From Zygaena filipendulae (taxonomy: Eukaryota; Arthropoda; Insecta; Lepidoptera; Zygaenidae): a stretch of 64,000 bases of DNA. Below are positions 35,323-46,823 of this stretch, piece by piece (position 1 is the stretch's first letter; every line of letters begins with the position of its first letter). The translations under genes and the position numbers were made by a program. The DNA lies in NCBI GenBank assembly GCA_907165275.2, contig OU015665.1, forward strand, positions 1,860,001-1,924,000, in the 5' to 3' direction. Under the pieces are notes generated by a model, which saw only the letters and a program-made list of their open reading frames with translations, had not been told where the DNA came from and did not search any database.

Positions 35323-36266
35323 CTAAAATTTCCGGCGCGCAACGCGATCTGCAGCGTGTCGAGGTCTTGAGTGTAATCGTGACATAACTCCATGGTGACG
35401 TTCCTGGCTTCATGGATGTCGAACATTGCAGCTCCATCCCCTATCTTGTCGGTCAGCACGCTCTTGTATGATCTAGTGCCGAAGCTGGATGTAACAGACG
35501 ATGCCCTAACGAACCGGCGCGAGGGCACATTCGCGTTGACGTTGGGCGGTATATACGCTCTCCGTAACCTCCTTTTCATGTATCTGCGCATCCTTAAAGA
35601 GAGCATCACACGTATACGTATGTGCCTCTTTATATTCTTGTCGTAACGCAGGTGTTCCTTCAATTTCTTCTCAGGCACTTCCTCTATCTTCTCCATGTAA
35701 CTGCAGCTGTTTGCGCTCAGTTGGTTGGAGTCGAAAGACGACCCACTGTAGTATTCCGAGTTGCTGTTCTTCCACACTTTGCTGAGCGACCAGTTCTCGC
35801 CGCACGATGAAGTTTTTGAACGTTGAATCGGCGTCTCATATATATCCTCCTCGAATGTAAACAAACGTCTCGATTGCAGAAAACTGTCTATGTTTCGTCT
35901 CATTGTACTGTTTTCGGAACTTACGTTCGTTTTCGACGGTGCATTGTTGTTTTTCTTGTCCAAAATGTTATCGCAACTCAAAGCGGGCGGTTGGGGCGCT
36001 TTGTTTTTCCGTCTCGCGATTTTCATGATGCGGCTGCGCATCGCGGAAATGTTTGTCAGTTCGCTTTTCAAAATTGGGCCCTTCCGTTTCACCGGCGTCA
36101 TTTCCGGCGACCACGTTCCGTTTTCGGAACAGCTGCACATGTCTTTGATTAATCTCGCAATCGCATTGCATCTGTCGTCATCCGCACTTTTCCTGGGCAT
36201 TGTGTTCACCGTTCGCGCATTACTTTGCACTATTATATCGACATTTTTATTCGTTGTTCTGTCTGC
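35323..36266 (-). CDS. f: forked/espin homologue, long first coding exon
   Basis: Minus-strand open frame with ATG at 36200 (context ACACAATGCC), 292 codons plus two bases, donor TTTTAG|GTAATA after 35323 (phase 2). An acceptor-like TAATCTCTTCTAG before 36266 suggests an upstream untranslated or short coding exon; the frame is open from 36266, so translation could start further upstream. The protein is hydrophilic: an RKNKAPQPPAL segment about residue 50, Ser/Asn-rich linkers, then an extremely basic patch (RIRVMLSLRMRRYMKRRLRR, about residues 195-215), and at the end DLDTLQIALRAGNFR. The end matches the helix that opens the espin ankyrin block. The first about 270 residues have no known domain; placement in forked rests on that last helix and on phase. 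Confidence 0.75.
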
Positions 36267-36699
36267 CTAGAAGAGATTACGTCGTCAACAAATCGGAACG
36301 AAAGTCAGGAGGTTAATCTTGCTAGAGGCGGCCGCATTTTTTCTACTAACACACTTCCGTTTTCACTTCGTACCTACCTAATTGTTACAATTATGTTATG
36401 TAATATGAAAAAGGCGGTCGTTTCTCGAACGTTATAAATAAGAGTATTATAACTTGACTCCATAAAACCAGTAAATGTTTTATAATGAACTGTGTAATAT
36501 GTATCACCGTCAAATTGTAAAAACCGTTGGATTGTAAACGACGGCCGTTGGCGAGGTATTTGTGTGTTACTCTAGGTTTGGACTTTGACCAGAACAGAGA
36601 CAACGGCCAGCACACACCACAACACATTTTATGTCCTTAGCTATTTTCAAGATTCCCGTTACTTTACAAACTAACAGTCTATACAATTTTACGTTGATA

Positions 36700-36935
36700 T
36701 ATGTAAAAGAGTAAAAGTACCCTATGTCCTTTTTTATACCCCTGACAACGTGTATGAAAAATTTCATTAGATTTCACCGGCATTAATACCAAAGTTCCCG
36801 CGGGAAAAAGTACCCTAAGTCCTTCTCTGAACTCCTGACATCGTGTATGCAAAATTCCATGACGATTGCTTGAGCCGTTAAGGCGTGAAAGCGTAACAGG
36901 CAGACGGACATACGAATACGATACGAATATATTTT
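36700..36935 (-). repeat. TAGCTG/CCGCGG-family repeat, two partial copies
   Basis: AAAGTACCCTATGTCC, CAACGTGTATG, then GTTCCCGCGGGAAAAAGTACCC, CATCGTGTATGCAAAATTCC and GCGTGAAAGCGTAACAGGC. Confidence 0.7.
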
Positions 36936-37009
36936 GTTGCGCACCCACTACCCGCTTCTCATTTCAATTTAGGTACATCACACTGTCTCCTGGATAGATT
37001 GCGCCTATC

Positions 37010-37110
37010 AATAACGCCGTCTTTTGCTTTTTGATTTTTTAACTATTTGTCAAATCTTTAATGTATTTTGGGGCAATAAAGTATATTTGAATTTGAATCT
37101 TTTCAGTTCT
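37010..37110 (+). repeat. LINE-type 3' tail
   Basis: Ends TTGGGGCAATAAAGTATATTTGAATTTGAATC, the style of a LINE 3' end with AATAAA and short tail repeats. Confidence 0.55.
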
Positions 37111-37554
37111 TGCCAGTTCCTTTATATAATAAAATAACAGTAATAATATAATTTTTGTGTACAGGCATCATAGAGCATGCCACGTGATGTTTACTTTGGA
37201 TATTATGAATGAGTGTAAAGTGTTATCCAATCGTTTATTTGCTTGCTGATTCTATTCGCTCACTCGATTGATTGATGATAATATTAAACGTTACTGTATT
37301 ATATAACGTGAAATCTATGAATAAAAGATAGTAAATATACCTACTTCATTCATCTAAAATTACTTATATACAATTAGACCGAATCTTTTGTAGAAACTTG
37401 AAAATTGTCATAAAGATTACCTATACAAAATTGTGTTATTATAAAATAACTAGTGCTGGGAGTCATGATAACATCACTATAGCACTATAGCAGAATCCAA
37501 AACAGTTGTTTTTAGCATTTTTAACTGTCTTTTGGTCTGTCTCTATACTTAAAT

Positions 37555-38140
37555 TAGCTGCTCCCCGTAGTTTTACAAGCTTTAATTTGGGAGATCCTGC
37601 AGGAATTCCGGGGTAAAAAGTATCCTATGTCCTGTAAAACGTGTCTGAAAATCCGTTCAGTAGTTTTTAGTTTACCGCGAACCGACAGACAGACGCACCG
37701 GAGGACTTGATTTTATAATGTTACTATAGCTGCCCTTCGAAGTTTCACCCGCGGTAATTATGAAGTTCCCGCGGGAAATCCAGGATAAACTATATGTATA
37801 GACCTTCCTCTTAAATCACTCTACCTATTGGTGAAAACGCATGAAAATCCGTTCAGTAGTTTTTCAGTTTATCGCGAACAGACAGACAGACAGACGCGGC
37901 GGGGGACTTTGTTAATAACACTAGCTGACCCGCGCTGTTTCACCCGCTGTAATTTCGGAGTTCCCGCGAGAATTCAAGGATAAAATATAGTTATAAACCT
38001 ACCTCATGAATCACTCTATCTATTGGTAAAAACCGCATCAAAATCCGTTGCGTAATTTTGTCGATTTCAGCATACTTAGGGGATATAGGGACAGAGAAAG
38101 CGACTTTGTTTCATACTATGTAGTGATGTAAGGATGTATG
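37555..38140 (-). repeat. Three TAGCTG/CCGCGG-family copies in a row
   Basis: Copies start near 37555 (TAGCTGCTCCCCGTAG), 37728 (TAGCTGCCCTTCGAAG) and 37922 (TAGCTGACCCGCGCTG). The last two share GGATAAA-TATA, CCTACCTCATGAATCACTCTA, CTATTGGT and AAAATCCGTT, a subfamily different from the copy at 30001. Confidence 0.75.
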
Positions 38141-38871
38141 AAATACCTATGTATAAGTCTAGACAAAACATTACGAAGACTAATTTATGAAAGCTATCCT
38201 ACTTTAATTAATGCTGCCATCATACCTACATTGTAACTGACAGTTAAAAACTTCTTCCTAGTTCGTTAACTCAATAGTCGTTAGTTACTGCTGTGCGTGT
38301 CGTCAACTGCTTGATATAATCAATACAATTAGCAAAAATAAAGAGCTGAAAATATTCGAGTCTATTGCATAAGAACTGCGTATGGGTACGTCACTTGACA
38401 CAGAACCCTAATTTTCGTACATGTACCTACATTTTTCAAAATATATGAAGAAAACATTAATTCATTTGTATTTTTTTTTTATTTAATTTTTTTAATAATA
38501 AATTAAAAGCAGACCCGCAACGGAGTGTGGTTATTTCACAATTAACGAGGTGAGGCGCGTGAAGCGCAAGTGAGAAAAACCGATTGTTTACAGCAAAACC
38601 ACTTTTTTGCAATAATGTTTTTTTGGGTTGTAATTTTTAAGCAGGTAATGTAAATTTGCACTCAAAACTGTGTCCTGCCAGAGCTTTCGTAACTACGAAC
38701 TGATGTAATCCAAATTGTTAGTTTTAATACATATTATATACTATGTAATAAACATATCAATCGTTATTATAGACTCTATACTCTACAATATAGAGTCTAA
38801 ACTAATGCTGTACTCTTTTAATGTTGGCAGTAAGAAATCGCTAGTGATGTTTAAAAAGCTTTTTTAAAGAA

Positions 38872-39060
38872 CTAGCTGTCCCTCGCGGATTCACCCGCGG
38901 TAATTTCGAAGTTCCCGAGAACTTCAGGATAAAATATAGATATAAACCTTCCTCATGAATCACTCAATCTATTGGTGAAAACCGCATGAAAATCCGTTGC
39001 GCGGTTTTAAATATCTAAGCACACATATAGGGACTTTGTTTTATAATATGTAGTGAAGAA
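38872..39060 (-). repeat. TAGCTG/CCGCGG-family repeat, second subfamily
   Basis: AACTAGCTGTCCCTCGCGGATTCACCCGCGG ... CTTCCTCATGAATCACTC ... CCGCATGAAAATCCGTTGCGCGG ... GGGACTTTGTTTTATAATATGTAGTGA. Confidence 0.8.
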
Positions 39061-39654
39061 AGTCAAATAGTAGGTCAATATTCAGTAAGTGGTTCAATAT
39101 TATTCAGTTCTAATATAGACAATTGAGTACATTTACAAAATTTGAGTTTCCCAATTTCATACGGATACTTTAAAGGATATTGATGCAATTATAGTCCATC
39201 GCTTTCATCACCTAGCTAGACATGTAAATGCTTTGTAAACTTGAGAACCTAAGTACTAAAATATAGTAAAATAGCTACAAGCTGCTAGTTTTTTAATTGC
39301 AAACATTGTAGGCACTAAAATTCCGCAATAAAAACTACAAAATCTGTTTTCTATGTCGTGTGCCATGCAAATAAACTTCCCTAACACAGTTATAATTATT
39401 TAATTACGGGTTGATAGTTGTTCTAAGTCCGATATTATGCACAACATTGTCCATTACTACAATGAAGTGTATTTTTTAACATTATAATCAACTCTTGTTT
39501 TACACCTCGTACCTATACTGCAACAAAATAAATTTACCGCGTCACCGTAGACATAATAAGAAAGTGAAAACGTAGTATTTTCTTCACTCCATAGGTGTAT
39601 GCACGCTCAGTCTATGATTATTATTTTTGTGCCAGTTACATTTAAAAAAAGTTT

Positions 39655-39730
39655 TTCGACGTGAAAATAATTTTTATTCTTTTTAATCAACTTCCAAAAT
39701 GGAGGAGGTTCTGCATTCGGCTGTATGTAT
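39655..39730 (+). repeat. Repeat end (CAACTTCCAAAATGGAGGAGGTTCT type)
   Basis: AATCAACTTCCAAAATGGAGGAGGTTCTGCATTCGGCTGTATGTATGTTTTTACG is a terminal sequence widespread in Lepidoptera by my memory, probably of a mariner-like or MITE element; its inverse form is at about 15145-15180. Confidence 0.55.
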
Positions 39731-41529
39731 GTTTTTACGTAGATACTAAACTGACCTCTAATACGGAATCATCAATCAATCGTATCGATTTAAATTTGAA
39801 CTTATCTTGATTTTCACACATATTTAACAGTACCTAGAGGAGATAAGTTTTATTATGTTGATTAAAATCAAATGTATTATTTACTGTCTGAATAGTGCAT
39901 CAAAGTTAAACCAAAATAATTGTTTATTTACCCATAGACATTATTTCTACTGATAGAAACTGATATTTACTAAGAACTTGTCTCTTTGGACACCGGTGGG
40001 TTACTTTTGATATGCATGCGTAATGAAGTCATGACATGCACTAGATTTGAGAAAAAGCTGACAATATGAAAATTAAATTATGATAAGCAAATAAACTCGA
40101 TTATTATGTTACCAAAACATATTCAAATTAATGACGTCTGATATAATTTTCTATATTTATTTAGATTTTTAATTGTATAGTTAAATTTTTAGTTCTAATG
40201 CAATGTAAAGGTAAACCAGCTACGTCTTTATAGTACGAGAGTCGCTTGGTTGTCACCATACAAGCTACAAGCTTAGTGTGGAATCATACAATCTGAGAGT
40301 TTATTATTGTTGGTATTACCTTTCTTAGAAAACCAATTCTACCTAATTGCTAAATTCGATTATTACCGTATCTAAAAAAATAATTAACGATTTTTTTTCA
40401 AAGCAGGCCATTACTCAAAAGATTAGGTACTTATTCTCTCGATGTGTACGACTGTAGTGTACTTAACAAAGTATCTATAGACATAACATATTACACCAGC
40501 ATCTTTAAAAACCATAAACAATATGAAAACATCCTGACGATCGTTCACGACGTATTATTATATAAATTGCTATTTATTCATGAATTTCCAATATAGATAA
40601 TAATCGTCAATATATCGGATCATTTATTATACGTATATTTATATAAGATTATGTAACACATTTTCACATTCACTCTTGCACGGCACGTTGTTAATAAATT
40701 AATTACAATATTATCATAAAATTCAAATTCACTTTCTTACACTGAACCGGTTGGGATTTGAATGCCTATATCTACTCTGTAGGCAAGAGATGCGAATAAA
40801 TTTTACTATCGATCTGTGGTGAAAAGTCAAAGCTCGCGCCAAAAGTGACGTTATTTTTTTTTTTATTATTTAACGTGTCGCGCGGCAGAGTCGCGCGCGT
40901 GTTGCTCGCGTTATAATTTAAATTCTAGTAATTATATACAGTTGACCATGTCGAATTGCGCATGATCACTGACTGACGTTGCGGGCACCGGCCCCTCTGA
41001 ACGCTCTTTCTCCCATTCCTAACGACACAAAACAACATGTGATAAACGCAAACAGTTGGTTGACTTGCTTGCACAAACGCATTGTTTTTAACAGCAGCTG
41101 TTCGATATAACGCACCTAACATGAAACTTGCACATTTCCCGACAAATTGCATTTTATATGCACCTATGTATTTGTTTTTAGAATTTAATATGAAAGTTAG
41201 AGAAGACTTGACAACAGTTGCCCCTGATGCTTATAATTATCTGATTTGTATCAAAGAAGACTTAACAAAGTATATATTGTAGATAATTTCGAGAGTTTAA
41301 TTATTTATTCACGCGTCACTAAGCCGGATTTCATGATAGACAATTGAATATGCATTTTATTTTCAATTGACGAATATTGTATTAATTTATATTTTACAAC
41401 TAATTATTTATACTAGGTACTTACAAAAATAATCGCAAACATAAGTATATACAATTTTATTTTTAGTATTAACATATACCCTTGCGTGTGCACAGGTCAT
41501 GACCCCTGCAAAGAAGACCCCAGGGACCC

Positions 41530-41680
41530 AATTCTCGCCTCCTTCGAAAAAATCTCGAACTCGAGATTGCTGTTCGATCCCTATGTCGACCACAAAATCT
41601 CGATACTCGAACCTGTTTCTTCGTATCTCCTATTCTCAACACAAATCGAACTAGACTTCGAGTTTATAGTGTAAAATGTT
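41530..41680. repeat. TCGA-dense block 1
   Basis: About nine TCGA tetranucleotides in roughly 120 bases (for example TTCGAAAAAATCTCGAACTCGAG). The short open frames across it are not recognised. Confidence 0.6.
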
Positions 41681-42269
41681 GCCAGTAAAAGCTTATTCGA
41701 AAGCCGTATCCATTCCATTCTACATGATTCATCTGGAGCTAAAAAGGCAGCAGCTTTTTAAAGTTTTTAAATAGTGTGCATCGTTTTATATCAAGAACTA
41801 ACATATTTTACAATATATTTGTACCAAAAAAAAGAAAAGTTCTTACTTTTATCACTTTTACAACATCACTTTAATTTTGTTTAAATTAGTTTGCGTAGTA
41901 CGGATCGTGATGCATAATATTAGTTTTTGTTTTTACCCGTTTTTGGGGAAGGCAAAGGGATCGTAGTTCATACAGCCTGAATTGGCTGTATAGAATACGA
42001 TTCCCTTGTTTTTTTTTCTGAAGTTATATTTACATCCAATTGGGTTGCTGATATGCATTTCGATGCTTAATCGGAACTTTAAGCTATGAAGTTGCAGTTA
42101 ATTACCACCATAACACTTAATACGGAGTATATTTACTAATACATAATAAACTTCTAAAACTGTAACATATGACTTGGCTGTATGGCTCAACGTCCCTTGC
42201 CTGTCCCAGATGGGGATAGATAAAAAACAACAACAACTTCTGAAACTGTCACGCACGACACCGCTATTG

Positions 42270-42465
42270 GACATTTATGAAGATTCGAATTCGAAATTTA
42301 CGTCTCGACCGCTTCCGACCAGTCGAAGCAGTTCGAACGGCTTTCATTCGAGAAATGTCGAAGTCGACATGTCGAGAATTGCTCAACTTGACTTCATCTC
42401 GATTTAATGTTCGAATTCGAACTTTATCTCGAGTCCGAGTCTACTTCGAATGTGCGAGAATTGCC
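42270..42465. repeat. TCGA-dense block 2
   Basis: About fourteen TCGA tetranucleotides in about 190 bases (GATTCGAATTCGAAATTT, GTCGAAGTCGACATGTCGAG, GTTCGAATTCGAACTTT). Open frames run through it on the plus strand but have no recognised similarity. Confidence 0.6.
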
Positions 42466-42469
42466 CCCC

Positions 42470-42606
42470 AGGGGGCTAAGATGCGCAACACGATAAAATT
42501 TTATCAAGCCATTTTATCGAACTTTGTCGACATATTGTATGGTTTTGTCGACGAGAATCGATAAAATGGCTCTATATAATTTTATCGTGTTGCGCATCTT
42601 AGCCCC
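42470..42606. repeat. Hairpin MITE
   Basis: GGGCTAAGATGCGCAACACGATAAAATT on the left is the exact complement of the right end; the stem continues with CCATTTTATCGA and GTCGAC pairs towards the centre near 42530-42545. Both ends read GGGGCTAAG outward-in. No coding capacity. Confidence 0.88.
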
Positions 42607-42699
42607 ACAGGAAGCACTCTGAAGAAAGAAACTTGAAGAAAAGTGGTGAGTCAGTGCCGAGTACAAGTACTGTAGTTTGGTTTGTAAATGTAGTAATAG

Positions 42700-42718
42700 C
42701 CCCCCCCCCCCCCCCCCC
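42700..42718. repeat. Poly(C) tract
   Basis: A run of 19 C. Length is likely polymorphic or error-prone in assembly. Confidence 0.9.
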
Positions 42719-43261
42719 ATTAATGGCTGGCCAATCGCTTGCATATACCCCCAAAAATATATTTCATTAGAACTACTGTTATAAACATTAACTATACATA
42801 AAAATTACAGACTTCAACTCGGTATGAACTTAAAGTTCTATATCCCTTTTAAAAATCGAACCTACTTAACCAGACAAAAATAACCTACTTACTTAGATTC
42901 CGGAATACATAAGCTAACTTATGTTGTAACTAATTAATATAATAACTTGGTGTTTCTGCATATTATATAAATTATTTACACATATCTAATACAAATGTTC
43001 ACGGAGCGGCACAGCGCGTCTCATTACAAAACAAAACTATATCAAATTCAGTAGGTATGTTACTCAACTAATTGCCAGTGAACACTCAAAATCCTTATTC
43101 TTATTAATATTATTACAAAATTCTGTGACGTGAAAATCGACAAAATTTCTGCAGAGACGGGGCGGGAAATGTCATATATGTAGACAACTACCTAAATGTC
43201 GAAGGATATAATCATTATGAGGTTAGGTAAATTACATGTGCAGTGTAAATTATTTTTATGC

Positions 43262-43402
43262 ATAAATTACTAGCTGATCCTACGGGAATTCCGCGACAAA
43301 AAGTACCATTTATATCCTTTTTTGTACCCCTGACCACGTGTATGCTTTCATGATGATCGGTTAAGGTGTAAAAGCGTAACAAACACACTCACATTTTTAG
43401 GA
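43262..43402 (-). repeat. TAGCTG/CCGCGG-family repeat, truncated
   Basis: ACTAGCTGATCCTACGGGAATTCCGCGACAAAAAGTACC ... CCACGTGTATGC ... GTAAAAGCGTAACAAACAC. Confidence 0.7.
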
Positions 43403-43521
43403 TGTCCATCTCTTGTTTCTATCCATATAGCAACAAGAACATTTTGCTCTATCCTTTCAAAAAGACTTGACGAGTTCATAAGGCACCACTTGCTTTACAG
43501 GTAAGCACTAGCAGAACAATT

Positions 43522-43533
43522 AAGAAATCCGAA

Positions 43534-43536
<3 letters not shown>
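43522..43536. repeat. Target site duplication of the R1-type LINE (left)
   Basis: AAGAAATCCGAACCT, repeated exactly at 45396-45410. Confidence 0.9.
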
Positions 43537-43579
<43 letters not shown>

Positions 43580-45395
43580 CCACGAGGAGGGGAAAATCCC
43601 TAACGGACCCCTGCCAGCCCGTACTGGCAGGGAGTGTCCGATTTGCACGGACTAAAAACCCCTCCTCCAAGCCACTCATTTTTGTGGTTGCCCGGAACTA
43701 TATTGGTACTTCATCGGGCAACCCCTGAGTGCTTTTATTGTTCTCTCGCTCCTCCTCGCGCTCAAAAGCCTCTTTTTCCTTCATGATCGAGGTCATGTAG
43801 GCACTAACGTAGTTCCAGTTTTGTTCGCTGCTGAGCATAACCTCGATCATGTTCTGCCTGGATAGAGTGATCCCGAGCCCGATCCCTACCTCTGCGCGCT
43901 TCCGTGTGAACTGGGGGCATACAAACATGGTATGTTCAGCCGTATCTTCCTCGGGACAGTACCAGCAGGCGCTCGTTTGGGTCTTTCCTATTCGTTTTCT
44001 ATAAGTATTGAAAATCCCGTGACCTGACAGACACTGCGATAGGTAGTAGTTCAGTGACCCAAAACGGCGCCCGTACCACCCCCTTACATCGGGCAGAATT
44101 GTCCTCGTCCATACACCCTTTTCGGACTCGGTCCACTCATCCTGCCACCTTGCGAGCGTTTCCCGCTTTAGAGCAGCCTTCATTAGGCCAGTCTTTTCGG
44201 TGAGCCTGTAGGTACGACTGGACTCGTCGATGACCAAATGGCCATCGATGCTTCGTAGGAAACTGTCCTGTACAGGCATGCCACCCTGATTGCCGCGAGT
44301 CTGTAACAGCTCTCTAGCTGTTTCTTGGCTGTGCTGTATTTAAGGCCCTCGTTCCACACTGGTGCTGCGTAGGTTAACGTGGACTTAATGACTCCTGCCA
44401 GCAATCTCCGTTTGACAGTTCTCGGTCCATCAATCCTTGGCATGAGTCGGCCGAGTGCTTGGCTTCTAGTTAGTGCCCTAGCCGTTGCGCTCTTAATGTG
44501 AGGTATAAATGTCATTCCCTTGTCGAGGAGCACACCCAGGCACCTCACAGTACTGGCAGGTTGAATTCTTTGGCCTTGTATTGTGAAATGGATCGGGATG
44601 TGCTTCCTGCGACCACAGGCTACCATCGCCTCTGTTTTCTCGGGCACCAGCCTAAGTCCACGCTCCTCCATCCAGTTCCTGACCTGGTTTACCGCTTCAT
44701 TGCCCTTCGCCATGAGACCTTCCTCACGCTTAGCCTAAACGATTAGAGTTATGTCGTCGGCGAAGCCAACGATACTGGTCCCCGGCGGTAGATGAATTCT
44801 TAGTACGCCGTCGTACATGATGTTCCATAGCAGTGAAGCCAGGACGGAACCTTGGGGAACTCCTCTTCTGACCTGGATCCTCTCAGATCCCAGACGGTGG
44901 TCATACTGTATGAATCTATCTGTTAGGTAGGAGCTAATCAGTCGAATGAGGTAGGGCTCTATTTTCCTCTTAATGAGTTCCGCCATGATATTACACCACC
45001 TCGCTGAATTAAAAGCATTCCGCACATCTAAAGTAATCACAGCACAGAACTTGCGCGTGCGCCGTGTTCCGAGCCGAGCACGCTTGATAGCTCCGCAGAT
45101 AGCATTCAGTGCATCAACAGTAGACCTTGCTTTTCTGAAGCCGTACTGGGTTTCTGCGAGGTCCCCTTCGCTCTGGAGATCCGTCGTTAGTCGGTCCGCG
45201 ATCAGACGCTCTAAGACTTTTCCAAGGTGGCTGAGCAAGCAGATTGGCCTATATGCGTTAGGAGTCGTCACATGCTCCTTGCCCGGTTTCTTGAAGAGAA
45301 CGAGTTTTGCGTGTTTCCAGACCTTTGGGAAGCATCCCGACGCTAGGCATGCGTTCATGAGGTCTAGCGCAGCCTCAGGGAACGCTTCGACAAAG
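43537..45395 (-). mobile_element. 5'-truncated R1-type non-LTR retrotransposon
   Basis: Minus-strand insertion bounded by an exact 15-bp target duplication (43522-43536 and 45396-45410). The 3' end is a poly(A) tail (T run to 43579 on the plus strand), preceded by a short 3' untranslated region. The 5' end is truncated inside the reverse-transcriptase domain, the usual outcome of target-primed reverse transcription. The intact duplication and long tail mean a fairly recent insertion, although the reading frame is already damaged. Confidence 0.92.
43698..45395 (-). pseudogene. LINE ORF2 remnant: reverse transcriptase plus C-terminal zinc knuckle
   Basis: The visible part starts at the fingers of the reverse transcriptase (WKHAKLVLFKKPGKE, NAYRPICLLSHLGKVLERLI), passes TQYGFRKARSTVDA, RRGVPQGSVL and the catalytic FADD (44754-44759), and ends with a CCHC-type knuckle (CWYCPEEDTAEHTMFVC). 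Two lesions are seen: an in-frame TAG at 44735-44737 just after FADDITLIV, and a frameshift near 44250-44280. The apurinic endonuclease and N-terminal parts are absent. The FADD form and C-terminal CCHC fit the R1 clade; jockey-related clades are the alternative. Confidence 0.88.
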
Positions 45396-45410
45396 AAGAA
45401 ATCCGAACCT
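45396..45410. repeat. Target site duplication of the R1-type LINE (right)
   Basis: Exact copy of 43522-43536. Confidence 0.9.
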
Positions 45411-46504
45411 GCGTAACGGTAAGAGACGATTACAAAGAGGAAGTTCTACACGGGAATCCAGAAATTTACGAAGCTGAATGAAACTGCGAGCAACTTCAAA
45501 TTAATTGAACTAACATATTTTGGTCGATCGTTAGGTAAATACAAAAAAAAAACGTGCGCGATCGGGAGACCCCCGTCGAGAAGTTTTTATTTTATTTTTA
45601 CGAAGTTTTTCATACTTTTTCTTTTAACTCCGAGTGTCATTTGATATGGATATTTTGTTAGGTAAGTTTTGTTAAAATTATTAGTTATTGAAAAACAATT
45701 GTAATCCTATATACTCTGACCATTGAAAAAGGGCCACATAAATGTGACTAATGCCTACATGATGAACAAATATGGCGAACAACGCTTGACGATACTATTT
45801 GGTCTACGCTGAACGCTTTTTCCTAGCGTGACGATTTCTGCGGATTAACTCCTACCGCAAATCACGTTAAGGAACTTTATTCCAAAAAAAACCTCCGTAT
45901 TAATATGTAGAATAAGTTGTCAGTTTGAAAACTACTTAGCCCACTTAATTATATTTTTTTAAGAAATGAAAATTTGGTTTGTTAGGTAAAATAGGGAAGT
46001 GATAATTTAGGGCGTGCAATCATTGTTGTGTTTGTTATATAACTTCATCCGAAGAGTGTAATAACTACATGTATTTAATCTAGAATTCGCGTAAGTATAT
46101 AAAATACACCGCTACATGTCGATTTGCCCTCAAAGAAGTTAAATAAGAAGCAAAACAATTATTGCCTTGTTACATGATAGTAAAACTAAAGACTATTGCT
46201 TCCTGCATTTTTAATTCTTGAGTGAGTACCTATAGCAAATGCATGATGCCATCAGTTCCTACATAGATGACAATCGAAGCGTGAACGCTTTAACGCAATG
46301 GGAAGCAATTCGCTCATTTTCGTAATACAATTATATGTAATTAGACCACTTTTATGCATGTGTTCACTTAAGTTTTAAGAAACAAGCATCTCCTAAAATT
46401 TGAGAGATGTACTTTTTGTATTCTGTCTGTAGCAGATATGTTTTAAATCAGCATAATAACATTACCTAATTGATTCGTTAAAATCCCTACTCACCCCGTG
46501 ATTT
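45411..46504. other. Non-coding stretch
   Basis: AT-rich; no gene and no repeat that I can name. Confidence 0.45.
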
Positions 46505-46823
46505 AGCAAATTGGCTACTTAAACAAATTTTTTTTTAGTCCGTCGCGTCGTGTAGATATAAAAAAATATTGCACACATATTTTTCTTTTTTTTACGTAAC
46601 CAAAAATTAACGGCGATACATTGAGTCGAAATTTCGCGTGACGTTACAACCCGGTGCAGTTTGTACGGGGCTTATACCGACTAATGACGTCACGACTCCC
46701 CCACCCTAAACTTTAATGCGCTTTATCTGTTTCTTTTCATTAATTTGAAAAGAAAAAAAAATGCGTGTAATTTTTTTTTTTTTTCAAACTGACAAACTAA
46801 TTAGAATTTTTATTTTTATACCC
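46505..46823 (-). repeat. MITE family 1 copy
   Basis: TTTTAGTCCGTCGCGTCGTGTAG at the left, GTGACGTTAC and ATGACGTCACGACTCC in the centre, CAAACTGACAAACTAATTAGAATTTT at the right. Confidence 0.8.

Larger units (their letters stand above)
36267..43521. other. Upstream flank of forked, repeat-rich
   Basis: No coding gene seen. Contains clustered TAGCTG/CCGCGG copies (36700-39060), a LINE tail (37010-37110), the 39655-39730 repeat, a GC-richer patch at 40870-41010 with GTCAGTCAGTG (minus strand; possible initiator of the long forked transcript, unproved), TCGA-dense blocks and a hairpin MITE (42470-42606). Confidence 0.45.

Noticed and set aside
35392..36270. Several plus-strand frames opposite the long first exon
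   Set aside because: They read hydrophobic or random and overlap the better supported minus-strand exon.
41486..41674. Short plus-strand frames near an acceptor-like GTGTGCACAG, one with MTPAKKTPG
   Set aside because: No recognised family, no partner exon; the TCGA-dense composition makes open frames by itself.
42174..42744. Overlapping small frames around the TCGA block and hairpin MITE
   Set aside because: They cross the hairpin and poly(C) tract and lack similarity.
44973..45416. Plus-strand frame of 147 codons
   Set aside because: Antisense shadow of the LINE reverse transcriptase.
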